This document shows positions 17,351-29,646 of a stretch of DNA of 64,000 nucleotides, piece after piece. The position numbers were made by a program, and so were the translations under genes. Origin of the DNA: Cranoglanis bouderius (lineage: Eukaryota; Chordata; Actinopteri; Siluriformes; Cranoglanididae); NCBI GenBank assembly GCA_023630585.1, contig CM042539.1, positions 28,629,755 through 28,693,754 of the forward strand, given 5' to 3'. The notes under the pieces were generated by a model, which was not told the origin of the DNA, searched no databases, and saw nothing but the letters and a program-made list of their open reading frames with translations. The stretch's first letter is position 1. The number at the start of each line of letters is the position of its first letter.

Positions 17351-20300
17351 GTACTATATATAAGTGCCACGCCCTGTATGTTATTCAGTAAACGACTGAA
17401 TCAGTTGCTGCAGTTGTGTTACAGAGAGAGAGAGAGAGAGATAGAGAGAGAAAGAGACAGGGAGATAGAGAGAGAAAGAGAGATAGATCTGCTCTGTCCA
17501 TCTTTAATCCCTCCCTCATGCCCATTAGCATTAGAAAGCTGCAGGTCTCGTACCGGTGAGCGATAAATACCGCATTGACGGAGTTTTCCGCTCGGCCAGA
17601 TTTGCACCATAGCTGTACTGTTATGTTTTACAGTAAGTGATAAAGATGCTCTCTGTCATACTGAGGGTCCTGGACATCACACATCTCGACACACACACAC
17701 ACACACACACACACAGAGAGACACTTCCCTTGACCACTCAGAAGTGCGTCTTATCTCACTGTGATAACAGTGTGTGTGTGTGTGTTAAACATCGTGATAT
17801 ATTACTTAACACTTATCTCTACAGCTCAGTGTCTCCATGCTTTCCTCGAAGAACTAAAAATCTTCCTCTCCGCCATAAAAGCTCGTTAATTTCCTTGCCT
17901 TGTGTTGTTCTGTGCGTATTTTGTATTATTGACCCGTTTGGTCGCAGCCAAATGGTTGTAATACTTATACACTCGCCGAAAAAAGGGTACTAGAGTGTAC
18001 CTTTCCTTGTTGCTTTCATCTTTAGTACCTTTATGTCTCTGTCAGCTGGAAATGTGAACAGAGTGTACCTTTGTTTAGGATACATAAACGGACCATAATT
18101 AGTTTTCAGTGTAAATCGTTAAAGGTTCCTTTCTATGTAAAAGAAACACACTAAAAGTACAAAAGGTGTACGCTTGATGGCACCACCCCAGTGACGAGGA
18201 ATGGTGCGGTTCCTGTACCCTTAGTACCCTTTCTGAGCACTAGTCTCTTTAGTCTTTTAGGTCATGAATCAGATTCTATATGCGCTTTGTTTCACGTTTT
18301 CTGTAACCGCTCTGGATGTGAATATTATCGCTAAAGAAATCACTATCTGCCCTCTTCCACATACATGACCTCACAGACACCTATGATTGGCTAGTGTCAC
18401 TGTGACTGACAGGGGAGAGATAGTATGCCCCTCCCACCCAGACAGCACGGCCAGTTTTCCTTTCTTAGATTCAACCTTGCGATCTGTAATTTATTATTAC
18501 TTTTAAATTACGGATAAAACCCTGAACGAGGGCAGTGTGGTGTTAGACAGGAGACGTGGTAGAGTGTAAGCTTTAGAAAAGCAGATCTGAGCAGCTTTAG
18601 GACACGTTTTTGGAAACAGAAAACGTCTGTTGGAATAAAAAAGCACTTTGCGTTTAGAGGATCTGGCTGTTAAAACAAAACAGAATATGAGCACATCACG
18701 CCTCACATCGTTTCCCGTCCTCATCTCATGTTATCAACACAGAAAGACATTTCCTGGGAATAACAGCATCAGAAATATAAACTGCGCATGTACAGGTTCT
18801 GGAACTACAGGGTCCTCGTTGAACTTGTTGAAAATGACAGTTTTTTCTTTTTTTGACAGATTATCATGGAGTTTGATTGTATACAGATTTCTACTGTGAT
18901 TGATGTTTTGATTTTTTATTTATTTATTTATTTTTTTAAATGAGCTATCGGTCCGATCAATAACGGATAATTACTTACGTCGTATATCTTACGCACGTGT
19001 GCGGAGCCGCATTTGCATGCACGCGTTATCCGTCGCTAAAGCAGATCATTTTCTTAACAGAGCTTCAGATGTTAGAAAATTTTAAAATCCATTCTCCGGG
19101 AAAAACAGCACAGAGAAGTCTGTCGTGATCGAGATGCTTCATATTATTAGACTTTGGGGTTTAAATAATTGTTTGGAACAGGAGACGAACAGTTTTACTG
19201 CATATTTGGAAATAAAAAAAGGAAGAATGATTGAATGAGAAAGACGGTCGCCTTAAAACTTAAAAAAAAAAAAAAAAAAAAAACAGTGATATGTAATTTA
19301 TTGGGCAAGTGGAAGTGAGGGAACAGTTTTGTGTGCGGTGTTGGGGATCAGTCTGAATGTTAAATGTTTTCAAAACAAAAAGAAGAATGGTACTTTCGGT
19401 ACTTTTCTCAATAGTCATCTCTCTCTCTCTCTTTCTCTCTCCTACTCAAGGCACTTTATACTTTATACTGTTAATACTCCAGTACTGCACTGACAAGTTC
19501 ACATTTACTCAGAAGACTTAAAATATATAAATATATAAGGCTATACTCACTTTATATCCAATATTATGTATTTTTTTTAATAAATTTGTACTGAATATGT
19601 TTATATTTATTTTTTATCATTCTGAATACTATCTATCTATCTATCTATCTATCTTATATTACGAGTGAAAATGTCACTGATTACATAGCACTGTCCTGCT
19701 CGGATGAAAATGATCCACAGTAAACGTTTATTGTAGGAGGAACAATAGAGAAACAGTGCTAAAGTGGATTTTTCCAACGCGGAGCTTTATGTGGCTCGGA
19801 GCGCTCTAGTTTGTCTGATGAAAATGAATCATCCTTTTTATAAATCGTATTTATATTCACGTAATGACATGGTCATTGACCTGGTGAAATAAAAGAGTTT
19901 ATAAAAAAAAATGCCTGACATTAGTGCCATCCCATTCCCTCCATCTCTTATTTACACACACACACACACACACACGAGCTAGCAGGCTTTTGTGTGTCTG
20001 CTCCCGTAAGAGTCAATGGGACATGAGAGATTTTCAGCGCTCTCTGTACTGACAACCTTTCACATCGTTTCAGCTCTAATCACAAATTCGCACAACGTTT
20101 AATAACAATAAGGTTAGCAAATACAGCAAAAATAGTTTCGTAGGAGAGAGAATTTAAACTTTTGGATTTTTGCTAGCTAGCTATTAACAACATGCTAGCC
20201 GCTACGATTACGCCGCGTTTGACATAAAATGTAAAAAGACACCCGATTTTTTTATTTTTATTTTATCGTGTCGAGTTTGGTTATTACACTACATAAGGAA

Positions 20301-23300
20301 AACCATGAAAATGTGAGATGAGACCTAAGTATCTAAGTACCTCATTAGAGCAGGGTTTAGCAGCTAGCGGGGTACCTTTCTTTGGTAAGTTAGCTAGACA
20401 GTAATGACAGCGATGATCAGTTTTAAGGAAATTAAAATAAACGCTCGAATGAACGTCAAGGTGTCGGATACCAGTCAAGTATCAATCTTACAGCATTCAC
20501 GCAATATACTCTATGGAGCGATACATCCAAAATGGAGTTTAGCCCTGCCATAGAAGAATTTAGCAAACGTTAGTTCATGTGCGACACCAATTTCCGTAGA
20601 TACACTGTATAACAGCCTGAGTGCTGACAAAAGTGAGTTTAAAGTTGTTAAATGTCAAACTTTTAGGATTCCCCCCCCCCCTGGAGAATGGAGTTCATTA
20701 GCTCGCTAATATCTTGGCTAGCAGTGCTACTGCGTCACTTAGTGTCAGCTTTTCACCATGTCAGCTCTTTTCTTTACAGCCGGACGAAAGCTCGTCCTAC
20801 TCAAGCCCCGGTGTTTTGATTAGAACTAGCCGGCCATTAGCGTTTCAGTCGATACGCACCATAAAAGCGTTAAAATCCTGAACAGAGAGAGCAGCTCAGG
20901 ATTCCCCAGCCGACCCCTGAGACGTGACATACCGCTAAACGCTAAAAGCTAAAAGCCTGACACACACATAAAGCTCTATAATTACATTATTACTGGTAAT
21001 AGAGATTTCTCAGAGTGATACACCATCATTCTTATCACTGGCACTGTAAAGAAGTCTATAAATTACTGACAGTTAACTGCAGCACTGTGCTTACTGAATA
21101 ATTCTGTAACTTCACACTTCAAGAAAACGAAAATAAGAAAAGAAAAACATTAATTCAGTTATTACTGTAAATGCCCTGTCTATATTACAGCATCATCCAG
21201 GCAACTAGAGTTAATACTTACTTTTTAAATTACTTATTTTTTACTGCATGTAAACAATAAATATTCTTGACAGACATACAGAACTTTAATATGTACAAGA
21301 GTGTATAGAAGATTTCCCTTTTATTATTCATTAAATGATAGAAATAACAAGAAGCTAAATAATAATAATATTAAAACAATATAAAGTAAGGAGTCCATCA
21401 CTCCAACAACACTGTCGTGCTGTAATAGGAAAATAATCAACGATGGGGTGGTGTGATGAAGTTGAGTTACCGTCACCACCTCGAAGCTGATTATTTCTTT
21501 AGGTTCGTCTTCCTCTTATACCACAGTAGTTTGACAACCATTACAGTTTTTCATTGTCAAATTATTGATCCGTTTCTAGTTACTTCTAACGTTGTGAAAC
21601 AAGTTAGTTCTTGTTGTCACTTACGTTATAGCAGCTATAAACACTCTTTCCCTCAACGGCCTCTCTATATTCTCCGTTACAAAGTGCTGACACTGGAGAC
21701 TCCTTCCCTAAATGATAAATAAATACATTTCTCCTTACAGAAAACTTCACCAGATCAGTGATTACATGTTTTTCATCTGTTTATGCGATGCGTCCGCCGT
21801 ACACGTCCCTGTGAATGAGCCGTTACGGTATTAGATTAATATAATCCTGAACATCACTATTACTAATTTACAGACATAATGTCCCTTTATTTGAGTGTGA
21901 AAGAGGCTTTAAGTTCCTAAGTTCCTAAAAAATGGTTCTGGAGTCCTGAAATGGTTCCTTCAGTGGAATTGACAATTTTTCTGGCTTTGTATGTGTAGCC
22001 TTTATTCGAAAAGACACCGTTATTTAGCTACAGTAATACAGTGGGGGGGGGGGGAGTATTTGATCCCCTGCTGATTTTGTACGTTTGCCCACTGACAAAG
22101 AAATGATCAGTCTATAATTTTAATGGTAGGTGTATTTTAACAGTGAGAGACAGAATAACAACAACAACAAAAAAATCCAGAAAAATGCATTTCAAAAAAG
22201 TTATAATTGATATCAATTAATTGATTTGCATTTTAATGAGGGAAATAAGTATTTGATCCCCTATCAATCAGCAAGATTTCTGGCTCCCAGGTGTCTTTTA
22301 CACAGGTAACGAGCTGAGATTAGGAGCACTCTCTTAAAGGGAGTGCTCCTAATCTCAGTTTGTTACCTGTATAAAAGACACCTGACCACAGAAGCAATCA
22401 ATCAGTCAGATTCCAAACTCTCCACCATGGCCAAGACCAAAGAGCTGTCCAAGGATGTCAGGGACAAGATTATAGACCTACACAAGGGTGGAATGGGCTA
22501 CAAGACCATCGCCAAGCAGCTTGGTGAGAAGGTGACAACAGTTGGTGCGATTATTCGCTAACGGAAGAAACACAAAATAGCTGTCAGTCTCCCTCGGTGT
22601 GGGGCTCCATGCAAGATCTCACCTCGTGGAGTTTCAGTGATCATGAGAACGGTGAGGAATCAGCCCAGAACTACACGGGAGGATCTTGTTAATGATCTCA
22701 AGGCAGCTGGGACCATAGTCACCAAGAAAACAATTGGTAACACACTATGCCGTGAAGGACTGAAATCCTGCAGCGCCCACAAGGTCCCCCTGCTCAAGAA
22801 AGCACATGTACAGGCCCATCTGAAGTTTGCCTGAATGATTCAGAGGAGAACTGGGTGAAAGTGTTGTGGTCAGATGAGACCAAAATCGAGCTCTTTGGCA
22901 TCAACTCAACTCGCCGTGTTTGGAGGAGGAGGAATGCTGCCTATGACCCCCAAGAACACCATCCCCACCGTCAAACATGGAGGTGGGAACATTATGCTTT
23001 GGGGGTGTTTTTCTGCTAAGGGGACAGGACAACTGCACCGCATCAAAGGGACAATGGATGGGGCCATGTACCGTCAAATCTGGGGTGAGAACCTCCTTCC
23101 CTCAGCCAGGGCATTGAAAATGACCTTAATGACTTGGAGAGGATCTGCAAAGAGGAGTGGGACAAAATCCCTCCTGAGATGTGTGCAAACCTGGTGGCCA
23201 ACTCCAAGAAACATCTGACCTCTGTTATTGTCAACAAGGGTTTTGCCACCAAGTACTAAGTCGAAGGGGTCAAATACTTATTTCACTCATTAAAATGCAA

Positions 23301-24248
23301 ATCAATTTATATCTTTTTTGAAATTTTCTGGATTTTTTTTGTTGTTATTCTGTCTCTCACTGTTAAAATACACCTACCATTAAAATTATAGACTGATCAT
23401 TTCTTTGTCAGTGGGCAAACGTACAAAATCAGCAGGGGATTGAATACTTTTTTCCCCCCACTGTACATGTTTCCTGAATCAGTGTATAAATATAGAGCAT
23501 AGTGTGCCATTCAAGATGTTAAGGTAAACTAACGAGACCTAGGGAGACTAATTACGAGGAGCAGGTGTGAGTAAACCAGACCCAATTAACAAACAAGTGC
23601 GAGGGGGCGTGGTCAAATCCGGGGCAGGTTTCCTGGATAAAACAAAGTGTTAACGACAGGAGGGTTGTTATTTCATGAATGAATGAATTACATTATAGTA
23701 TTTGATTTTAATTTGAATTTTACAATGATGAATAATTTTTAAAAAATAAAATAAAATAAACTTGAATAAATATAAACAGTAAATAAACAAGTTCAGAGGC
23801 CACAATCTGCTATTTACTCTGAAATGTACAGTTATGATATTACGCACTAAACAATCATTAAAAAAGAGAGGAGAAAACATGCTGCAGCATTTGAAAGACG
23901 AGAGAAGATAAAAGATATAAGAAAAAAAAAGAGAAAAGAAAGGAAAAAGAAAGAGAGAAGCATTGTGACCATGGCTGACTTTCCATCAATGCTCTGTTTT
24001 CAGCTCGCAGTGACGCAGGTTCATTGACACTCTGCTCCATCTGCCAAACGCCTGTGTGTGTGTGTGTGTGTGAAAGAGGTTGGGGGAGGGAATGTACGTG
24101 TGTGTGTGTGTGTGTGTGCCTGTTAAATCTGTCCAAGGGCAGACAAGGACAAATGAAGGCTCATTTTCTCTCACTGGTAAAATATTAAATAGTCAATGCC
24201 GTTTTAGGTAACATGACCTCCCTCTTTATCTGTCTTTAACATCTTTAA

Positions 24249-24288
<40 letters not shown>

Positions 24289-25104
24289 CTCTCTCTCTCC
24301 ATAGTTAATATATTTATCTTGTCTCTATGCTATATAGGCTGTTCTTTACTAGTATAACATGAACATCTTATATTTTTGTTTGTACATCTGATAAATGGCT
24401 GACAGCAACGTTCAGAAGATAAAAGTTTAAAGAGTAAAAGAGTAAAGTTAGCTATGTTATCTGGAACTCCTGGACAGGAAATCCTGTCAGGTTAGCTCAT
24501 GCTAATCAACCACCTAATCCTTAGCACTGAATACGATTGAAATTCTGTCAGAAATCCTGTCAGGTTAGCACAAGATAACCAGCTGACTAGCATTAGCAAA
24601 GAATTTAGGAAGCATTTATGAATATGGATGCTAAATAGCCTGTGAGAAAATACTGTCAGGTTAACCATCTAGCTACCGTTAGTAGTGAATATTGTAAGCA
24701 ATTAATAATATGACCAAAAAAAAATAAAAAAATCCTGCCAGGAATCCTGTGAGGTTAGCTTATGTTAGCTAGCCATAGCATTGATCACGATGAAAATCCT
24801 GTAGAATTACATTTACATTTGTAGCATTTAGCAGACGCCCTTATCCAGAGCGACGTACAAGGGTGCTTTATTCCTGTCAGGTTAACCATCTAGCTAGGAT
24901 TAGTATTAGAATATCATCAAGTATTTATGAATATAACTTAAGAATCTTGTCAGAATCCTGTCAGGTTAGCTTATGTTAGCTAACTCTCTCTCCCCCATCA
25001 TTTTTAGCGTATTCCTTTTCAGTCCTCTTTCTATTTTAAACTGTTTCTGGTAGAACATTTCAAGGGCTTCTGGATCTTTCCGTACAGATCGACCAACTGC
25101 AGAC

Positions 25105-25137
<33 letters not shown>

Positions 25138-28100
25138 ACATATTTGGTGTTCACATTTTGCCTCTTTACTTTTGCTAACGTAGCTAACAGTGCATTTCTA
25201 TTCATATGTGAGGTAAATGTTGACGTTCCTGACAATTCCAGCTTGTTTCCACTGTCACTGTGTCTTTACATTGCCCGTGTAAAAGGCTACATGCTATCTA
25301 AATCAGTTTTACTCAAACGACGTACTTTCCAAGTATTTCTGAAGTAATTTCCCCAACACATCTGAGGTAAATGTTGATGTGCTTAACAGCTATGTGCCAG
25401 CTAACTAGCCCCAGTCGTGAGCTAGCTTAATCTCTGTGTCAAGTTGTTCTCTCGGTCCACCTTCAAATTTCTGAAGCACAAACTCATGAGGTCATTTCGG
25501 TTTCCTGGATTCAAAATGGCTGACATTGTTTTTCACATAGCTGCATGAGAAAACAGTATATCTACAGTGTCAAATGGCACAGCAGTCTATTTGATGAGAA
25601 ACAAAGGAGAGTGAAAGGATTTCATCGTGAGGTTAACATGATGCTAATTACTAGCTATGAGTATCCATTGTTTGCTACGTTCGTCTACTTATTCGGAACT
25701 TGTACGCTAGGCATGGTTATGGAATTGTATGTATATTGAAACCCACACGGTATTTATAGAAATGTTAAAGCACATGATGTTTCTCCACAGTTAGTTTAAT
25801 GGCTGTAAATTTGGTGAACTCTTTGCTAACCCACTCACTTTGACATTTCTCTTTTCCTTTTCTTCCTCTTCTTCTTGTCGTATTAATGTTGCTACCTGTG
25901 GCTGTATTTCTGCTCTTGTTTTTTTCCCCCCCCTCTTTTTCCCCTCCTGCTCTCCGCCGTCAAGGCCCTTTCCTCGTAACGTCTACACACTTCATACACA
26001 CTCTTAAGATAGCTGAAAATCATCGCTGATTGAATCACAGTGCTACAAGAGTGAAGCGCTAGTCACTGGTCACTGTAATAGCCCTGATTGCGGTGATGCT
26101 GATGTTGTGTGCCATGTGTGATCTGTGTCCTCAAAGAAAGAAACAAACACCCCTCCAGAGGTCAGAGGTTGAAGGTAGAACACTCGGAGATGCAGGTGTG
26201 TTCCTCTCGGCCCACGTATGCAACCTCCATAACATATATAGACACCTGCATCTATATATGACAGTAAATCTGTAACGTAGAGGAAGCGCTGCAGGCTGAT
26301 GCGCACTAGCATCGCTCATCTCGAACAATTTATTTCCCCTCAAAGTCACCCAGGGAGATTTAAGGAGTAGTGTGGAAAATCATGCCGGGGTCCAGACTCT
26401 AGCAGAGGAGCCTTACAGTCTGGGATCTCATTCAACATTCTGTTTACATCATAATTATACTAATAGAAATGACCACATATTGATCTTGGATTAGCAAAAG
26501 AGTCCATCAGTTATCAAACACTAATAAATTGGTTTAACGTTAGTCACAATCTGCAGCACGAAGTCTACATAAACTTCGAAAAAATGTAAAGTGGGTGGGG
26601 CTAATCTTGGGTAAAGCTCCACCCGCACCAATCAGAAGGCTGATGTTATCACGTTCCCACTCGAATGCGCTTGAACAAAGCAAAGATAGCTGACCTAGTG
26701 AGCAAAACCTAATCTAGCTAGTGAAAGTTAATATAGTGAATGAAAGATAATCATGCGAGTGAAAGCTAACTTTGCAAGTAAGACAAAAATCTAGCGTGAG
26801 AAGGTTAACCTGCTGAGTGAGGGCTAACTTAGCAAGCGAAAGCTAATCTAGCGGGTAAAACCTAACCAAGCTAGTGAAGCTAATTAAGTGAGTAAAATGT
26901 AATCTAGCGAGTGAAAGCTAATCTAGCGGGTAAAACCTAACCAAGCTAGTGAAGCTAATTAAGTGAGTAAAATGTAATCTAGCGAGTGAAAGCTAATCTA
27001 GCGGGTAAAACCTAACCAAGCTAGTGAAGCTAATTAAGTGAGTAAAATGTAATCTAGCGAGTGAAAGCTAATCTAGCGGGTAAAACCTAACCAAGCTAGT
27101 GAAGCTAATTAAGTGAGTAAAATGTAATCTAGCGAGTGAAAGCTAATCTAGCGGGTAAAACCTAACCAAGCTAGTGAAGCTAATTAAGTGAGTAAAATGT
27201 AATCTAGCGAGTGAAAGCTAATCTAGCGGGTAAAACCTAACCAAGCTAGTGAAGCTAATTAAGTGAGTAAAATGTAATCTAGCGAGTGAAAGCTAATCTA
27301 AAGAGTACAAACTGATCTAGTGAACGAAAGCTAACCTCTTGAGCAAAACCTAATCCGATCCGTCCGGTAGTACAACTCTGGACGAATAAAATGCATTCCA
27401 TGTGTTTTTGATAACTGGCGGAATAAAGTCTGAGAATACGTGACAGGATCTCTCGAGCAATCAGACCCTCAGCTGGTGAATAAATAGTAAATAAATGGAG
27501 TGATGATGTGAGTTGAGACTGTAAGGATGGAGGTAAGTTGTGTGTCTCTGCACAGTCTGGCTCCTGGCACCTGAAATCTACTGATTTGGACCAGTTTATA
27601 GCCATAATGTGAGAGGAAATAAAGTACGCTCTGCCTTGGACCAAAAAAAAAAAAAAAAAAATCCCAGCATGCATTATTCCGAGTGACAGGAGCACGCACG
27701 AGAAACCATAAAACCCTGAAAAAAAAAAAAAAAAAAGGCTGAGAATTGATAATGCCTGCACCCCAGAATGAGCGAGAGAAAGTAATGGATGGGTAACGAC
27801 AGTACTGTAATACACACATAATTATTGATCACATCTGAGTGTTTTTTTGAGGTGGATGAGGAGGAGATCAAGCTGACTGGACGTCCGAGAAGTCATCAAT
27901 CATCTAATATTTACATTTGTAATATAATTATTAATAATATGAAAAAAACTCTTATCGATGAGGTTTAAAAGTCCAGTCGGCTTGAATCCAGGTCCACAGA
28001 TACGCAGTAGAGAGATTTAATGTGTGTGTGTGTGTGTGTGTGCGTGTGTGTTAAGTCACTGAACGAGTGTGTGTTGTGCTCGTAGCTCGGCTCAGCAGCT

Positions 28101-29422
28101 CGGCGTGTGTGGAGGTCGACTCGGACACCGAGGCCGTGGCAGGAAAAGATTTCAGGTTGGGCTGCATTTCCTGTAAGATGCGAGGCGAGGTGGAAGCCTC
28201 GGCCACCGTCGACTGGTGGTTCATGGCGAAAGGAGAAAGCGACTTCACCCACGTGAGTGACTTTACGATCGAAATCAAAGAGTGAGCAGAAGATTCAATC
28301 CGAACGTGAAGTTAAAAGAACGCCTCAAGCTTTGTTGTTGGTTAGTTTTTTTTTTACGGTAAAGATGGTGTTACTATCCTGAGGTTATTATTTTCCCCAA
28401 GTGTTTTATTCCTCTTACACCTCAGCAACTCTCCAACGATTCCTGTTACGGGTAGCAGCTATAAACAGTCCCTCTCTCAACGGCCTCTCTTCTTCTTCTC
28501 CTCTTTCTCGAAGTTAACGAGACAAAAACAAACAAACGAACAAACAAAGATTTTTACAGAGAAACCGCAAAGAAGCGTAAACTCCTCTGTCCTGAAGATG
28601 TCGGTTTACCTCTGACACTGGAGACTCCTTCCATCAGTGTTAAATAAATGACAGAAATCTTCACCATATCGACGATTAAACACGTTTATTATCAGTGGAG
28701 CGTCCGCCATACGAGTGCCTGTGAACGAGCCGTTACTATAGAAACGATAACGTATTAGAGCGAGCGCATTAATACAAACCTGCGGTACTGTCAGAGCTGC
28801 TGTTATAGAAAACTAATCAACACCTTCAACTGACCAATCAGTGGTGTGATCTAACAGTGATTAAGTTATAAAGTGTAGTTACTCTGATTGAATCTTATGG
28901 CCCCTGTGTTTTTTTTTTGCGTTACAGATCTACAGTTACAGCGACATGGTGGGCGAGGTGACAGACGTGCGCTTCATGGGCCGTATCGAGTGGGTGGGAA
29001 GTAAAAAGACGTTGGACCTGCAGGATGGATCTCTAAACATCCTCAACGTCACCTACAACGACACGGGGACGTACCGCTGCTACTTCGACCGCACGCTGTC
29101 CTTCACCTACTACGAGTTTCGCACCAACACCACCAAATTCATCACCATCAACGTCGTGGCCAAAGGTGAGAACGAAACGACGGGGACGAGTGCACTGCCG
29201 AGAACCTCCATGTACTCAGGAAACTGTGTTTGAATTGCCTTATTGGGAAAAGGGGTGGAGCTGAGCAGTTCTGTTCCGGTGTGGGCGGAGCTCATTTCAG
29301 AAGGCAAAAACAAGGCAGCTAGAGACTCACAGGTTTTCTAAAGTGTATTAGAAATTATATCATCGTCACAGGGCAAAATATACATCTAAACGTTTCTAAA
29401 CTGAACCTTAAATGTGTGACGT

Positions 29423-29466
<44 letters not shown>

Positions 29467-29612
29467 ACCCGTGGCATGGCCTCCATCCTGTCAGAGGTGA
29501 TGATGTATGTGTCGATCATCGGGCTGCAGCTGTGGTTACTGGTGGAGATGGTTTACTGTTACAGGAAAATCGCCGCTGCTGGAGAGGAAGCGCTGAGAGA
29601 GAGCGCGTGAGG

Positions 29613-29646
<34 letters not shown>

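Noticed and set aside
26690..27345. Possible CRISPR-like array of regular repeats
   Set aside because: The repeats are contiguous 75-bp copies without unique spacers, in a vertebrate intron.
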